Assembly: GCA_020849855.1 (NCBI GenBank)
Contig: JADZFO010000034.1
Location: 1-64,000, forward strand
Length of the DNA stretch: 64,000 nt
Reading direction: 5' to 3'
DNA from: a bacterium
GTDB taxonomy: Bacteria; 4484-113; JAFGCY01
A program made the translations under genes and the position numbers. This document shows, in pieces, positions 41,557-51,239 of this stretch (its first letter is position 1; each line of letters begins with the position of its first letter). Below the pieces are notes generated by a model, which did not search any database, had not been told where the DNA came from, and saw only the letters and a program-made list of their open reading frames with translations.

Positions 41557-44220
41557 TTATGCAGTACTCGAGACTGCTGCTGCGCTGGCCCCACGGCTGC
41601 GGATTTCGGCCTGTGCGGCCGCCAGTCTTGCTATCGGCACGCGGAAGGGGCTGCATGAGACATAATCCAGCCCGGCCCGGTGGAAAAAGTCGATGCTGTC
41701 CGGGTCACCGCCGTGCTCGCCGCAGACGCCCAGCTTGATCTTGGGCCGGGCCTGACGGCCCAGCTTGCAGGCCATTTCAACCAGCTTGCCGATGCCCTCC
41801 TGGTCCAGGCTCTGGAAGGGATCGTCACGGTAGATCTTCATGTTGACGTAGTGGCCGAGGAAGCGCTGGGCGTCGTCGCGGCTGACGCCCATGCCCATCT
41901 GGGTCAGGTCGTTGGTGCCGAAGCTGAAGAACTCAGCCAGCTCGGCAATCTCGTCGGCGGTCACCGCGGCGCGGGGCACCTCGATCATGGTGCCGAAGAG
42001 GTAGTCGATCTTCTCGCCGTAGCTTTCCATCGTCTCACTGGCCACACGGCGCAGCACCGGCTCCACCTTGGCCAGCTCGCTTTTGGCGCCGATCAGGGGC
42101 ACCATGATCTCAGGGATCGACTCGCTGCCTTCCCGGCGCGCCTCGATGGCGGCCGCGATGATGGCGCGGACCTGCATTTCGTTAATCTCGGGGTAGATGA
42201 TGCCCAGGCGGCAGCCGCGGAAGCCCAGCATCGGGTTGCTCTCGCGCATGGCCTCGATACGGGCCTTGACCTCGCTGCGCTTCTCGTCAGTCACGCCGCC
42301 GAAGACCTCGTTGATCAGGTCGTTGATCTCCTGCTCGTCGTGGGGCAGGAACTCGTGCAGCGGCGGGTCCAGCAGGCGGATGGTCACGGGCTTTCCGGTC
42401 ATCTCGCGGAAGATGCCCTTGAAGTCTTCCTTCTGGAACTCGAAGATGCTGTCCAGATGCTTGCGGCGCTCCTCCTCAGTGTCGCTGAGGATCATGGCGC
42501 GCACGTGGGGCAGGCGCTCCGGCTCGAAGAACATGTGCTCGGTGCGGGTCAGGCCGATGCCCTCCGCGCCGAACTCGACAGCCTGGCGTGAATCGCGGGG
42601 GTTGTCGGCGTTGGCGCGCACCTTGAGGCGGCGCGCGGCGTCCGCCCAGCCCAGCAGCTTGCCGACCTTCCCGGTGAACTCGGCCTGCTTCAGCTTCAGC
42701 TCACCTTCGTAGACCGTGCCACGGCCACCGTCCATGCTGATCCAGTCGCCGCTGTTGAACTGCTTACCGCCGATGGTGATGCTGCCCTTGTGCTCGTCGA
42801 TCACCAGGCTGGGGGCCGAGGCGATACAGGGCTTGCCCATGCCGCGGGCCACCACGGCCGCGTGGCTGGTCATGCCGCCGCGGGCGGTGACGATGCCCTG
42901 GCAGGCGATCATGCCGTCAATGTCGTCCGGGGTGGTTTCCTCGCGGACCAGGATCAGCTTGGCCTTGGGGTCGGCTTCGCAGATCTTCACGGCTTCATGG
43001 GAGTCAATGACGATACGGCCGACTGCCGCGCCGGGGCTGGCCGGCAGGCCGGAGGAGTCCAGGGGCTCGGGGATGGCCTGGCTCATATCGATCTGGGGGT
43101 GCAGGAGCTGGTTGATGTGCTGCGGCTCGACCATCATAAGGGCCTGCTCGACGCCGACCAGGCCTTCTTCCACCATGTCCACCGCGATATTCACCGCCGC
43201 CGCGCCGGTACGCTTGCCCGAGCGGGTCTGCAGCATGTAGAGCTTGCCTTCCTCGACGGTGAACTCAATGTCCTGCATGTCGCGGAAGTGATGCTCGAGG
43301 CGCTCGATGGTGTCAAAGAGCTGCTTGGCCACCTCCGGCATTTCCTGGGCCAGCTGGTCGATGTGCTCCGGTGTGCGAATACCGGCCACGACGTCCTCGC
43401 CCTGAGCGTTGATCAGGAACTCGCCAAAGACGCCCTTGGCGCCGGTGGCCGGGTTGCGGCTGAAGCACACGCCGGTGCCGGAGGTCATGCCCATGTTGCC
43501 AAAGACCATCGCCTGGACGTTACAGGCCGTGCCGATATCGTCCGGGATGGCGTTTTCGCGGCGGTAGGTCCTGGCGCGCGGGTTGTTCCAGCTCTTGAAG
43601 ACGGCGATAACCGAGAGGCGCAGCTGCTCAAAGCCGTCCTGGGGGAAGCTGCTGCCGGTGGCCTTCTGGTAGATGCCCTTGTAGCGCTCGATCAGGGTAT
43701 CCAGCTCTTCGGCGCTGATCTCATAGTCCTGGCGCTCGCCGCGGATGGCAATGAGCTCGTTCTCAAAGAGGCGGATATCCACACCCATGGCCACATCGGC
43801 GAAGGTCTGGATCAGACGGCGGTAGCTGTCGCGGGCAAAGCGCGGGTTGCCGGTCTTCTGCGTCAGTACCTCGACCGCGTTGTCGTTGAGGCCCAGGTTG
43901 AGGATCGTGTCCATCATGCCCGGCATGCTGAATTTGGCGCCGGAGCGCACCGATACCAGCAGGGGATCGCCGCTGCCGGCGAAGCTCTTGCCCGTCTTCT
44001 TCTCCAGCTGGTTGACCGCGTGGCAGACCTGCTGCCAGATGGTCTCCAGCAATGTGCCGGCCGCGTTATAAGCGTTGCAGGCTTCGGTGGTGATGGTGAA
44101 GCCGGGGGGAACCGGCAGGCCCAGCTGCGTCATGTTGGCAAGGTTGGCTCCCTTGCCGCCGAGCAGAGCCTTGTTGCCCTTGTCGGCATGCTCAAAGTCA
44201 TAGACCCAGGTTTCGCTCAT
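41557..44220 (-). CDS. ppdK: Pyruvate phosphate dikinase
   Basis: Interconverts pyruvate, ATP and phosphate with PEP, AMP and pyrophosphate. 887 residues, full length. The phosphohistidine is in GGMTSHAAVVARGMGKPC, the N-terminal grasp domain has GGKGANLANM and LVSVRSGAKFSMPGMMDT, and the C-terminal barrel has GVCGEHGGDP with the catalytic Cys. ATG 44220 follows GGGAGG. With eno nearby it can run glycolysis with pyrophosphate or work in gluconeogenesis. Confidence 0.97.
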   Translation of the reverse strand: MSETWVYDFEHADKGNKALLGGKGANLANMTQLGLPVPPGFTITTEACNAYNAAGTLLETIWQQVCHAVNQLEKKTGKSFAGSGDPLLVSVRSGAKFSMPGMMDTILNLGLNDNAVEVLTQKTGNPRFARDSYRRLIQTFADVAMGVDIRLFENELIAIRGERQDYEISAEELDTLIERYKGIYQKATGSSFPQDGFEQLRLSVIAVFKSWNNPRARTYRRENAIPDDIGTACNVQAMVFGNMGMTSGTGVCFSRNPATGAKGVFGEFLINAQGEDVVAGIRTPEHIDQLAQEMPEVAKQLFDTIERLEHHFRDMQDIEFTVEEGKLYMLQTRSGKRTGAAAVNIAVDMVEEGLVGVEQALMMVEPQHINQLLHPQIDMSQAIPEPLDSSGLPASPGAAVGRIVIDSHEAVKICEADPKAKLILVREETTPDDIDGMIACQGIVTARGGMTSHAAVVARGMGKPCIASAPSLVIDEHKGSITIGGKQFNSGDWISMDGGRGTVYEGELKLKQAEFTGKVGKLLGWADAARRLKVRANADNPRDSRQAVEFGAEGIGLTRTEHMFFEPERLPHVRAMILSDTEEERRKHLDSIFEFQKEDFKGIFREMTGKPVTIRLLDPPLHEFLPHDEQEINDLINEVFGGVTDEKRSEVKARIEAMRESNPMLGFRGCRLGIIYPEINEMQVRAIIAAAIEARREGSESIPEIMVPLIGAKSELAKVEPVLRRVASETMESYGEKIDYLFGTMIEVPRAAVTADEIAELAEFFSFGTNDLTQMGMGVSRDDAQRFLGHYVNMKIYRDDPFQSLDQEGIGKLVEMACKLGRQARPKIKLGVCGEHGGDPDSIDFFHRAGLDYVSCSPFRVPIARLAAAQAEIRSRGASAAAVSSTA

Positions 44221-44325
44221 TTCAGTGCGCCCTCCCCGGCGCCATTCAGCAGACGGCCTCACAAACGTGAGGCCGCCCTGTGTTTCGCGTCTGTCGCCCG
44301 GCCTGGCCGGGCAGGATGGCAGTTG

Positions 44326-45162
44326 CTACTTGGTCTCGGCAGCCTCGCCAGCCGGCGGAGCCACAGCCCCACCCTCGGCACCGCCGGCCGGAGCGCCGCC
44401 AGCTGCGGCGGCCTGCTCGGCCTCCATCTTCTTCTTGGTCTCCTCGCGCTCCTTCATCGTCTCTTCCAGACGCTTCTTCTCGTTGTTGAGAATCAGGTCC
44501 TCAAGGAGCTGCGCCTTGGTCTTGTCGCTGATGCCGCTGATCTTGACGCTGGCCTTGGTGATGATGTCCTGCATCACCTGCTCCTGCGCCTCCATACCCT
44601 TCATCGACTCCAGGCGCAGCTTGATGGTCTCCTTGACCTGCTCGAAGGTCAGAGCGGCCTTCTCAGCCTCAGGGATCGCATTCTGCTGGGCGTGGACATC
44701 GCGGATGATGTTGGCATCGGTGTCCCAGGACTTCTTGATGTCGTCCTCGGTGACGTTGACCTTCTTCTTGATCAGGCCTTCGAAGTACATGGAGCTGCGG
44801 ATCTGGTTCTTGAATTCTTCCTCGGTGGACATGTTCTGGGAGAGGAAGTCCTGCCAGCCCTGGGCGTCGCCCATGGAGTACTGGGCCTTCTGCTCTTCAA
44901 AGGTCTTGTCGATCTCCTTTTCGTCGATGGTCACACCAGCTTCCTGGGCCGTGGCGACCATGGTTTCAAAGAAGATCAGGTTGCGCAGGCTCTCACGCAG
45001 GAAAGGCGAAGAAAGCAGCTGTTCGGTTGTGATCGGCCTGTTGTTGATCTGCATGGCCACCGCGCCGCCGCCGCCACCTGTGCCAGTGCTGCCCGGAGGT
45101 ACGCAAGACGCAAGCACCAGGCACAGCACAGCCGCGCAGGCGCGTTTCATGGGAATCTGCAT
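44326..45162 (-). CDS. SurA-like N-terminal domain lipoprotein
   Basis: 278 residues. A lipobox LVLASC near residue 20 places it on a membrane. The helical region (~40-240) resembles the SurA/PrsA chaperone N-domain (INNRPITTEQLLSSPFLRES, then TFEEQKAQY). There is no parvulin isomerase domain, and the tail is a Lys/Glu helix then Ala/Gly/Pro-rich. It may act as a periplasmic chaperone for barrel proteins. Start ATG 45162, or ATG 45150. Confidence 0.75.
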   Translation of the reverse strand: MQIPMKRACAAVLCLVLASCVPPGSTGTGGGGGAVAMQINNRPITTEQLLSSPFLRESLRNLIFFETMVATAQEAGVTIDEKEIDKTFEEQKAQYSMGDAQGWQDFLSQNMSTEEEFKNQIRSSMYFEGLIKKKVNVTEDDIKKSWDTDANIIRDVHAQQNAIPEAEKAALTFEQVKETIKLRLESMKGMEAQEQVMQDIITKASVKISGISDKTKAQLLEDLILNNEKKRLEETMKEREETKKKMEAEQAAAAGGAPAGGAEGGAVAPPAGEAAETK

Positions 45163-45299
45163 TAGAGGTTCTCGCTCCTTAATTTCTTGTCAAAGCCAAA
45201 GGCGACTGGTAATGTTAGCAGCCGCCTATCCGGATGTAAACGACGGTGGCGCTTAACCCGTGCTGAATCTGCGCGGGAATCCAGCAAACGAGGCGATTC

Positions 45300-46745
45300 A
45301 TGGAAATCCGCATTCAGGCCAAGGCCGGCAACCCCAGCAAGTCAGCAATGCAGTGCCGTTTCTACCTGGAGGGCAAGGGCGGCCACCAGGGTGCGCCGAA
45401 GCTGGCCCGCGGCGAGGAGCGCGCGGAGTTCATCAGCGCCAACAGCGCCGGCGGGCTGGACCTGAGCATTAACATGTCCGCCTACCGCGAGTTTGACCCC
45501 GGCGACGTGATGCGGGTGGCGGGCGGCACTTCTGTGCGCCTGGCCCGCAAGTGGGGCGGCGCCGAGCTGGTCTGGTGGCTGGACGGGGATGTCCAGGCGG
45601 AGAGCTTCGCCAGGCTGCTTACCGGCGCGCTGCTGGCGGATTATGAGTATCTGGCGGCCAAGGGCAGTCCCAAGCCGGCCACGGCAGCCACCAGGCTGAC
45701 AATTTACGCCGGGGCGAACGCCGCCGGTTTTAAGAAGGTGGCAGAGCGTGTCCAGGGCATCGACAGCGGCGTGCGTATCGCCCGCGACCTGGCCAATTCA
45801 CCGGCCAACGAGCTGAGCCCCGAACAGCTTGCCGCCCGGGCCAAGGCGATCTGCGCCGAGCATGGCATGGGCTTCAAGATCCTGAACCGCGCCCAGCTGG
45901 AGAAGGCGGGCTACATTGGCCTGATCAATGTTGGCAAGGGCTCCGAGAACCCGCCGGTCATGTTTGAGATGAGCTACAAGCCCGAGAAGGGCCGCAAGAG
46001 CGCCGCGCCGCTGTGCCTGGTGGGCAAGGGTATTACCTTTGATACCGGCGGCATCAGCATCAAGCCCTGGGACGGCATGTGGGACATGAAGGCCGACATG
46101 GGCGGAGCCGCGGCAGTTGTCGGCGCAATGGCCGCGATTGCGCAGCTTAAGCCCGCGATCCCGGTCACCGCCGTTGTGGCCAGCGCGGAGAACATGCCTG
46201 ATGGCAAGGCTTACCGCCCGGGTGACGTGCTGCGCTACAAGAACGGGCGCACCGTGGAGATCCACAGCACTGACGCCGAGGGCCGCCTGGTGCTGGCTGA
46301 CGCTCTGATCTATGCCCAGGAGGAGCTTGGGCTGAGCCGCATCGTGGAGTACAGCACCCTGACCGGCGCCTGCGCCCGGGCCCTGGGGCACCAGTACATC
46401 GGCCTGATGAGCAAGGCGGCCGCCTTCGCCGGCCAGGTGAAGCAGGCGGCGCAGCTGTCCGGCGAGCTGGCCTGGGAGCTGCCCCTGCACCCGGAGTACC
46501 GCACGATGATCCGCAGCTCCGTGGCGGACGTGCGGAATGTGGGCGGGCCACTGGCCGGCGCGCAGACGGCGGGTATGTTCCTCTATGAGTTCATCAAGGA
46601 CGGCACTGAGTACGTGCACATGGACATCGCCGGCGCCTTCCTGGCGGACAAGGCTGAGAAGTACTGGGGCTGCGTCGGCGCGACCGGCGTGGGCGTCAGG
46701 CTGTCGGCTGAGCTGGCGGAGCTCCTGGCTCAAGACCTCGGATAA
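45300..46745 (+). CDS. pepA: Leucyl aminopeptidase (M17)
   Basis: Removes N-terminal residues from peptides in the cytosol with a two-metal site. 481 residues. The catalytic core has VGKGITFDTGGISIKP (Lys and Asp metal ligands), DMKADMGGAAAVVGAM and STDAEGRLVLADAL, where Ser replaces the usual Asn before TDAEGRL. The N-terminal domain is typical of the family but weakly conserved. ATG 45300 has GAGG 7 bases upstream. Its last 50 bases are also coding on the other strand. Confidence 0.94.
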   Translation: MEIRIQAKAGNPSKSAMQCRFYLEGKGGHQGAPKLARGEERAEFISANSAGGLDLSINMSAYREFDPGDVMRVAGGTSVRLARKWGGAELVWWLDGDVQAESFARLLTGALLADYEYLAAKGSPKPATAATRLTIYAGANAAGFKKVAERVQGIDSGVRIARDLANSPANELSPEQLAARAKAICAEHGMGFKILNRAQLEKAGYIGLINVGKGSENPPVMFEMSYKPEKGRKSAAPLCLVGKGITFDTGGISIKPWDGMWDMKADMGGAAAVVGAMAAIAQLKPAIPVTAVVASAENMPDGKAYRPGDVLRYKNGRTVEIHSTDAEGRLVLADALIYAQEELGLSRIVEYSTLTGACARALGHQYIGLMSKAAAFAGQVKQAAQLSGELAWELPLHPEYRTMIRSSVADVRNVGGPLAGAQTAGMFLYEFIKDGTEYVHMDIAGAFLADKAEKYWGCVGATGVGVRLSAELAELLAQDLG

Positions 46746-47289
46746 GCGGGCTGCGGCCGGCATAGAGGAAGCTCAGGTTGAGGCCCTGGTTCTCGAGCTC
46801 CGCGATGAGCTCGACCGGCACCGGCAGGTGGTGCCGTGGGTCGACCGTGATGTAGTAGGTGTTTGAGCAGCCGGTGCACTTCACCTTCACGCGATCGATG
46901 ATATCCACTTTGCGCAGCTCTTCTTCTGCTTCCCAGGTGCGGGTGATCCTGTGCTGCTCCTTGAGCGAGACGATCTCGAACTGGTCGTTCTTGCAGCGGT
47001 CGCAGTGCCGGGCGAAGGTTGTACCTGGCTGGACCAGTTCAAGGGGGATAAGTGCGAAGCTGTCCAGATGCCCGGTGCCGTTGCAGGTGCGGCAGATCTC
47101 GTTTTCATTGCCCAGCAGGCCGCGGCCGCCGCAGGTTTCGCAGCGCGGGATTTCCAGGACCTCACCCTTGCCGTTGCAGTCCTCGCAGGTGATCGGCACC
47201 TGCTTCTTGAGCAGTCCCAGCAGCGAGCTGGTCTCGATCATCCGGATGCCACTGCCGGCGCAGCTTTCACATGCTGTCTTATGCAGCAT
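46696..47289 (-). CDS. DnaJ-type zinc-finger protein without J domain
   Basis: 197 residues with four CxxCxGxG-like repeats: CESCAGSG, CEDCNGKG, CETCGGRG and CRTCNGTG, as in the cysteine-rich domain of DnaJ. Two further CxxC pairs follow (CDRC and CTGC). Without the J and C-terminal domains it cannot act as DnaJ; RNA or protein binding is more likely. ATG 47289 has AGGAGG 6 bases upstream. The 3' end overlaps pepA on the opposite strand by 50 bases. Confidence 0.82.
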   Translation of the reverse strand: MLHKTACESCAGSGIRMIETSSLLGLLKKQVPITCEDCNGKGEVLEIPRCETCGGRGLLGNENEICRTCNGTGHLDSFALIPLELVQPGTTFARHCDRCKNDQFEIVSLKEQHRITRTWEAEEELRKVDIIDRVKVKCTGCSNTYYITVDPRHHLPVPVELIAELENQGLNLSFLYAGRSPLIRGLEPGAPPAQPTA

Positions 47290-47378
47290 AGCGACCTCCT
47301 CGCTCTCCTGCCTGTGGTGGCCCACCGCCACCGCTTCCCCGAAACGCAGTTGCAAAGAAAACAGGAGCCTTTGACGAG

Positions 47379-47407
47379 ACTATACAGTTAAGCAAAGCTT
47401 AAAACAA
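47379..47407 (-). promoter_or_regulatory. Promoter of zinc-finger gene
   Basis: TTGTTT (47402-47407), 17-base spacer, TATAGT (47379-47384). The leader to ATG 47289 is about 82 bases. Confidence 0.6.
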
Positions 47408-47566
47408 GGCAATGTTGAGTCTTTCTGTGCATTTCTGGCAGCTTGTATCTGCGCAATGGTCAAGTGAGTCCGAGCCGATTGCTGATCAAGACAAGAAGTG
47501 TGCACCTGTGCCCCCATGATACTTCGATCAGCGGTGCTTCAGAGCAGGCTCCCGCCGGGCCGAACC

Positions 47567-47572
47567 TATACT
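47567..47572 (+). promoter_or_regulatory. -10 box of adenosyltransferase gene
   Basis: TATACT, 7 bases before ATG 47580. The gap 47408-47566 holds no other feature. Confidence 0.55.
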
Positions 47573-47579
47573 CTCTGTC

Positions 47580-48146
47580 ATGACAAAGATCTACACCAAG
47601 GGCGGCGACAAGGGCGAGACCGGTCTTTTCGACGGCACCCGGGTCAGCAAGAACCATGTGCTGGTCAACGCCTATGGCACTGTGGATGAGCTGAACAGCG
47701 TGTTGGGGATTGCGAGGAGCTGGATGGAGCACCTGCCGCCAGGCAGCGGGGATTCGCGTCTGGCGGACATGCTCCACACAATCCAGGTTGAGCTCTTTCA
47801 GCTTGGAGCAGATCTGGCCAGCGGCGCTCCAGAGGCTCCACGCTTCATTCACGACGGCCAGGTGGAGCGCTTTGAGCAGTGGATCGATGAACTGACCGCG
47901 GGGCTGCCCGAGCTGAAGAACTTCATCCTGCCCACCGGCCACCCGGTAGCGGCGGCCCTGCACCAGTGCCGAACGGTCAGCCGTCGGGCCGAGCGGATGA
48001 TCATCGCCGCCCGCGAGACGGTCGAGATGGACGTGGTGATTGTGCGCTATATGAACCGCCTCGCCGACCTGTTCTTTGTGCTGGCCCGCGAGGCGAACCG
48101 GATTTATGGCGTGGAGGATGAACCCTGGAGCGCGCCGAAATCCTAA
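47580..48146 (+). CDS. PduO-type cob(I)alamin adenosyltransferase
   Basis: Transfers the adenosyl group of ATP to cob(I)alamin, making coenzyme B12. 188 residues, with KIYTKGGDKGETGLFDG (ATP site) at the start and CRTVSRRAERMII with RYMNRLADLFFVLAR at the end, as in PduO/MMAB. No B12-using mutase is next to it. Its stop codon TAA is the first three bases of the flagellin promoter. Confidence 0.95.
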   Translation: MTKIYTKGGDKGETGLFDGTRVSKNHVLVNAYGTVDELNSVLGIARSWMEHLPPGSGDSRLADMLHTIQVELFQLGADLASGAPEAPRFIHDGQVERFEQWIDELTAGLPELKNFILPTGHPVAAALHQCRTVSRRAERMIIAARETVEMDVVIVRYMNRLADLFFVLAREANRIYGVEDEPWSAPKS

Positions 48147-48170
48147 AGTCCCCTCTCCCGCCGCCGATAA
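48144..48170 (+). promoter_or_regulatory. Sigma-28 (FliA) promoter of flagellin
   Basis: TAAAGTCC (48144-48151), an 11-base spacer, GCCGATAA (48163-48170). The flagellar sigma consensus is TAAAGTTT-N11-GCCGATAA, so 14 of 16 bases match with the exact spacing. Predicted start near 48177, leaving a 240-base leader. Confidence 0.9.
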
Positions 48171-48419
48171 GCTGCCCAAGCGAGTTTATGCGGGGAGATG
48201 TGGATGGAACCGCAGATTCGCTGGTGGATGGCCAGGACACGCTGGGGAGCGTTGTCCGGATTTGGGGAGAACTCAGCTTGCAGCTCTGCTGTCGGCTTCA
48301 GTTCATCAGCCGCTAAGTCTGTGCTTTGACGCAGCCACGCGCCTGAGGACTGACAGCAGCATGGCCGCAGCTCTCTTCTGCCAGCCGCCACTTTAGCTTG
48401 GTCATTGGAGGAACAAGCG

Positions 48420-51113
48420 GTGAGCGTACTGCGGATTAATCAGAACCCGGTCGCGCTGAATGCACAGCGCAACCTGAAGGTGACAGGCATGAGCGTCAGT
48501 AAGACGCTGGAACGCCTGTCCAGCGGCCTGCGGATCAACCGCGCGGCCGACGATGCGGCCGGCCTCTCGATCAGCGAGAAGTTGCGCGGCCAGATCCGCG
48601 GCCTTAACCGCGCCAGCGCCAACGCCCTGGATGGCATCAGCCTGATCCAGACGGCGGAGGGCGCGCTGGATGAGATCAGCACGATCCTGCAGCGCACCCG
48701 CGAGCTGGCGGTGCAGGCGGCTAACGGCATCTATACCGCTGACGACCGCCAGAGCATCCAGCTGGAGATCAACCAGCTTACCGACGAGATCAACCGCATC
48801 GCGCACACCACCGAGTTCAACAGCAAAACACTGCTGGACGGCTCGCTGGGCGCGCTGATCAGCACCGACGACTTCAGCCGCATCCGCGCCGCGGTGAACG
48901 GCAATGTCGGGGACGGCGGCAACTTCATTCTGCGCGCGGTGGCCAAGTCCAGCGGCGTGTTGCAGATCCAGAAGACCGACGTGTTTACCACCACCCGCAG
49001 CCTGGATGACACGGGCAACCTGAACTTCCTGCAGACCTGGCGCGCTGGCGCCGTGGTGGCTTCCGCCGGCCCGGACGGTGTCGGCAACGCCGGCCTGTTC
49101 CAGATTGAGGTCCCCACGGACCCCAACGGCCTCATCGCCGTGAACAGCCCCACCAACGGCACCCTGCGCATCAGCGGCGCCGTGGGCTCCAGCCTTGGCA
49201 ACACCCTGGGCCAGAACTTCCAGGCCAGCGAACTCTCGGTCGGCGACAAGTTCATGATCACCGTCCGCGGGGCCCAGCTTGGCGTCCGCACGGTCTCGAT
49301 TGACATCGGCGCCCTGACCCTGACCAACGGCAACTTCGCCGCCAGCATCGTCGGCGCGCTGGGGCCGAGCATCGCCACGGCGGGCATCTTCAACGATGCG
49401 GCGAACGTGAACCGCTTTTCCCTGGCGCTGCTGGGCAGCATCTCGATCATCGATGCCAAGTTCGTGGACAGCGACCGCTCCGGCAGCCGCTTCTATCTGA
49501 GCTTCGACTCCGGAGGCAACAGCACGCGCATGTTCCAGCAGGCCCAGGTGAGCTTCGTCAACAACAACAGCGTCTATACCGCCACCTTGAATCGCCCGGC
49601 CAACTCTTCGGGCCAGCACTTCAGCATCGGCGACGCGACCACCGGCACGATCAACGCCGGCTTCGACACGCGCTATGACTGGAGCCAGATCAGCCTGGCC
49701 AGCGCCACCGCGGCCGACGACATCACCTGGACGCGCCGCGATGGCTCCAACGCGCTGCAGGACCGCGGCCGCCTCTGGCAGACCGGCCCTGTGCCGACCA
49801 ACATGACGGTCTTTGTCTCCGCGGCTTCCGCCCGGAGCTATGCGGTCTTCAGCTTCGACAACCAGGTCTATACCGACCGCGTCGCCGCCGGCTGGGACCA
49901 GGATGCGGCGGTGGCGGCGGCCCGAGGTGGCCAGATCGGCGCCACGACCAGCATCGGCGCCACTTTCAATGGCACCGGCACTGTCCTCGAGAACGTTAAG
50001 CTGGCCTTCGACGGCGTGCTGCAGGCCGGCGAAACGGCGACCTTCAACCTGAGCAGCAACAACGTGGTGACCGCCGACCAGCAGGCAACCCTGGCGGATG
50101 TGAACCGCTTCCAGCAGTTCGGGGTCTTCGACGGACGCAAGAACGTGGAGCTGCAGGTCTATCTGCGCGGCACGGCCAACCGGGCGACGATCAACGTATC
50201 GAGCAACGACACGCTGGAAGACCTGGCCGGCAAGATCAGCCTCGCCATCTGGAACCCGGAAGGCACAGGGGTCACGAACAGCGCGATCCTGAACCTGGAG
50301 CAGATGCCGGATCTGGTGCACGTTAACACCATCGGCAATGCCAAGGGCACGCTGTCCATCGCCACGCCGGTACCCGGCGCGGAACTGGTGATCAGCGGTG
50401 AGGAGAGCATCCTCAACGCCCTGAGCCTGGTGGAGGTGCGCCAGGGCGAGGCCCCGGTTTACAGCATCAACGCCTTCAACCTTGAACTGAACAAGAGCAT
50501 CGGCCAGATCGAAACAGATACCAACGAGGTCAACGGCCTGCTGCCCGGTGTGAGGGTCTTCTTCGACAACACCCTGGGCCTGCGCCTGGATGCCCAGCCG
50601 CCGACGGACCTTAACGGCGGGCCCAACACCCTGCTGAGCTTCCCTTACGCCAGCGCCTTCGAGCGGCCCCAGATCAGCCTCAGCGGACGGATCGAGACAT
50701 TCTTCGTGCACGTCGCCCCGCGGGCCTTCACCCTGCAGACCGGCGCCAACCAGGGCCAGAACATCTCAAGCTACCTGGCGGACATGAGCGCCGAGGCGCT
50801 GGGTGTTGAGGGCCTGCTGGTGGTGACCCCGGAGCTGAGCCAGGACGCCATCACCCAGGTGGATGTTGCGATGCAGCGGGTCAGCGAGCAGCGCGGCAGG
50901 CTGGGCGCGATCCAGAACCGTCTGGAAAGCACGATCCGGAACCTGGATGTAGCCAGCGAGAACCTCAGCGCATCAGAAAGCCGCATCCGCGACGCGGACG
51001 TGGCCCAGGAGACGCTGATGATGACGCGCAACCAGATCCTGCTGCAAAGCGGCGTGGCGGCGATGGCCCAGGCCAACCAGCTGCCGCAGACGGTACTGCA
51101 GCTGCTGCAGTAA
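48420..51113 (+). CDS. fliC: Flagellin, very large
   Basis: The filament subunit. 897 residues, against about 270-500 for most flagellins. The N-terminal D0/D1 core (~1-140) has INQNPVALNAQRNLKVT and LSSGLRINRAADDAAGLSIS, and the C-terminal core (~815-897) has IRDADVAQETLMMTRNQIL and LLQ at the end. Between them lie about 650 residues of Ser/Thr/Asn/Gly-rich beta domain, which would decorate the filament surface. GTG 48420 follows GGAGGA by 7 bases. A strong terminator follows the stop. Confidence 0.95.
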   Translation: MSVLRINQNPVALNAQRNLKVTGMSVSKTLERLSSGLRINRAADDAAGLSISEKLRGQIRGLNRASANALDGISLIQTAEGALDEISTILQRTRELAVQAANGIYTADDRQSIQLEINQLTDEINRIAHTTEFNSKTLLDGSLGALISTDDFSRIRAAVNGNVGDGGNFILRAVAKSSGVLQIQKTDVFTTTRSLDDTGNLNFLQTWRAGAVVASAGPDGVGNAGLFQIEVPTDPNGLIAVNSPTNGTLRISGAVGSSLGNTLGQNFQASELSVGDKFMITVRGAQLGVRTVSIDIGALTLTNGNFAASIVGALGPSIATAGIFNDAANVNRFSLALLGSISIIDAKFVDSDRSGSRFYLSFDSGGNSTRMFQQAQVSFVNNNSVYTATLNRPANSSGQHFSIGDATTGTINAGFDTRYDWSQISLASATAADDITWTRRDGSNALQDRGRLWQTGPVPTNMTVFVSAASARSYAVFSFDNQVYTDRVAAGWDQDAAVAAARGGQIGATTSIGATFNGTGTVLENVKLAFDGVLQAGETATFNLSSNNVVTADQQATLADVNRFQQFGVFDGRKNVELQVYLRGTANRATINVSSNDTLEDLAGKISLAIWNPEGTGVTNSAILNLEQMPDLVHVNTIGNAKGTLSIATPVPGAELVISGEESILNALSLVEVRQGEAPVYSINAFNLELNKSIGQIETDTNEVNGLLPGVRVFFDNTLGLRLDAQPPTDLNGGPNTLLSFPYASAFERPQISLSGRIETFFVHVAPRAFTLQTGANQGQNISSYLADMSAEALGVEGLLVVTPELSQDAITQVDVAMQRVSEQRGRLGAIQNRLESTIRNLDVASENLSASESRIRDADVAQETLMMTRNQILLQSGVAAMAQANQLPQTVLQLLQ

Positions 51114-51138
51114 AGGCAGCCTCCAAAAACGGAACCAC

Positions 51139-51163
51139 AAGGGCGCCCGCAATGGGCGCCCTT
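51139..51163 (+). terminator. Intrinsic terminator of flagellin
   Basis: AAGGGCGCCC (51139-51148), loop GCAAT, GGGCGCCCTT (51154-51163). The T tract is short. Confidence 0.75.
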
Positions 51164-51239
51164 TGGCATTAGGTGCTTATAAACCGCAGAGGCGCTGAGG
51201 TGCAGAGACGCTGATTCCGGCAAACCAAAGGGACATAAC

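Noticed and set aside
42790..45165. Long open frame antisense to ppdK
   Set aside because: Same effect of codon bias; low-complexity translation without recognisable domains.
47408..47566. Cobalamin riboswitch before the adenosyltransferase
   Set aside because: No B12-box-like conserved core was seen, and the gene has a -10 box only 7 bases before its ATG.
48402..50711. Long open frame antisense to flagellin
   Set aside because: It mirrors the codon bias of the GC-rich flagellin gene and has no promoter, ribosome site or family match.
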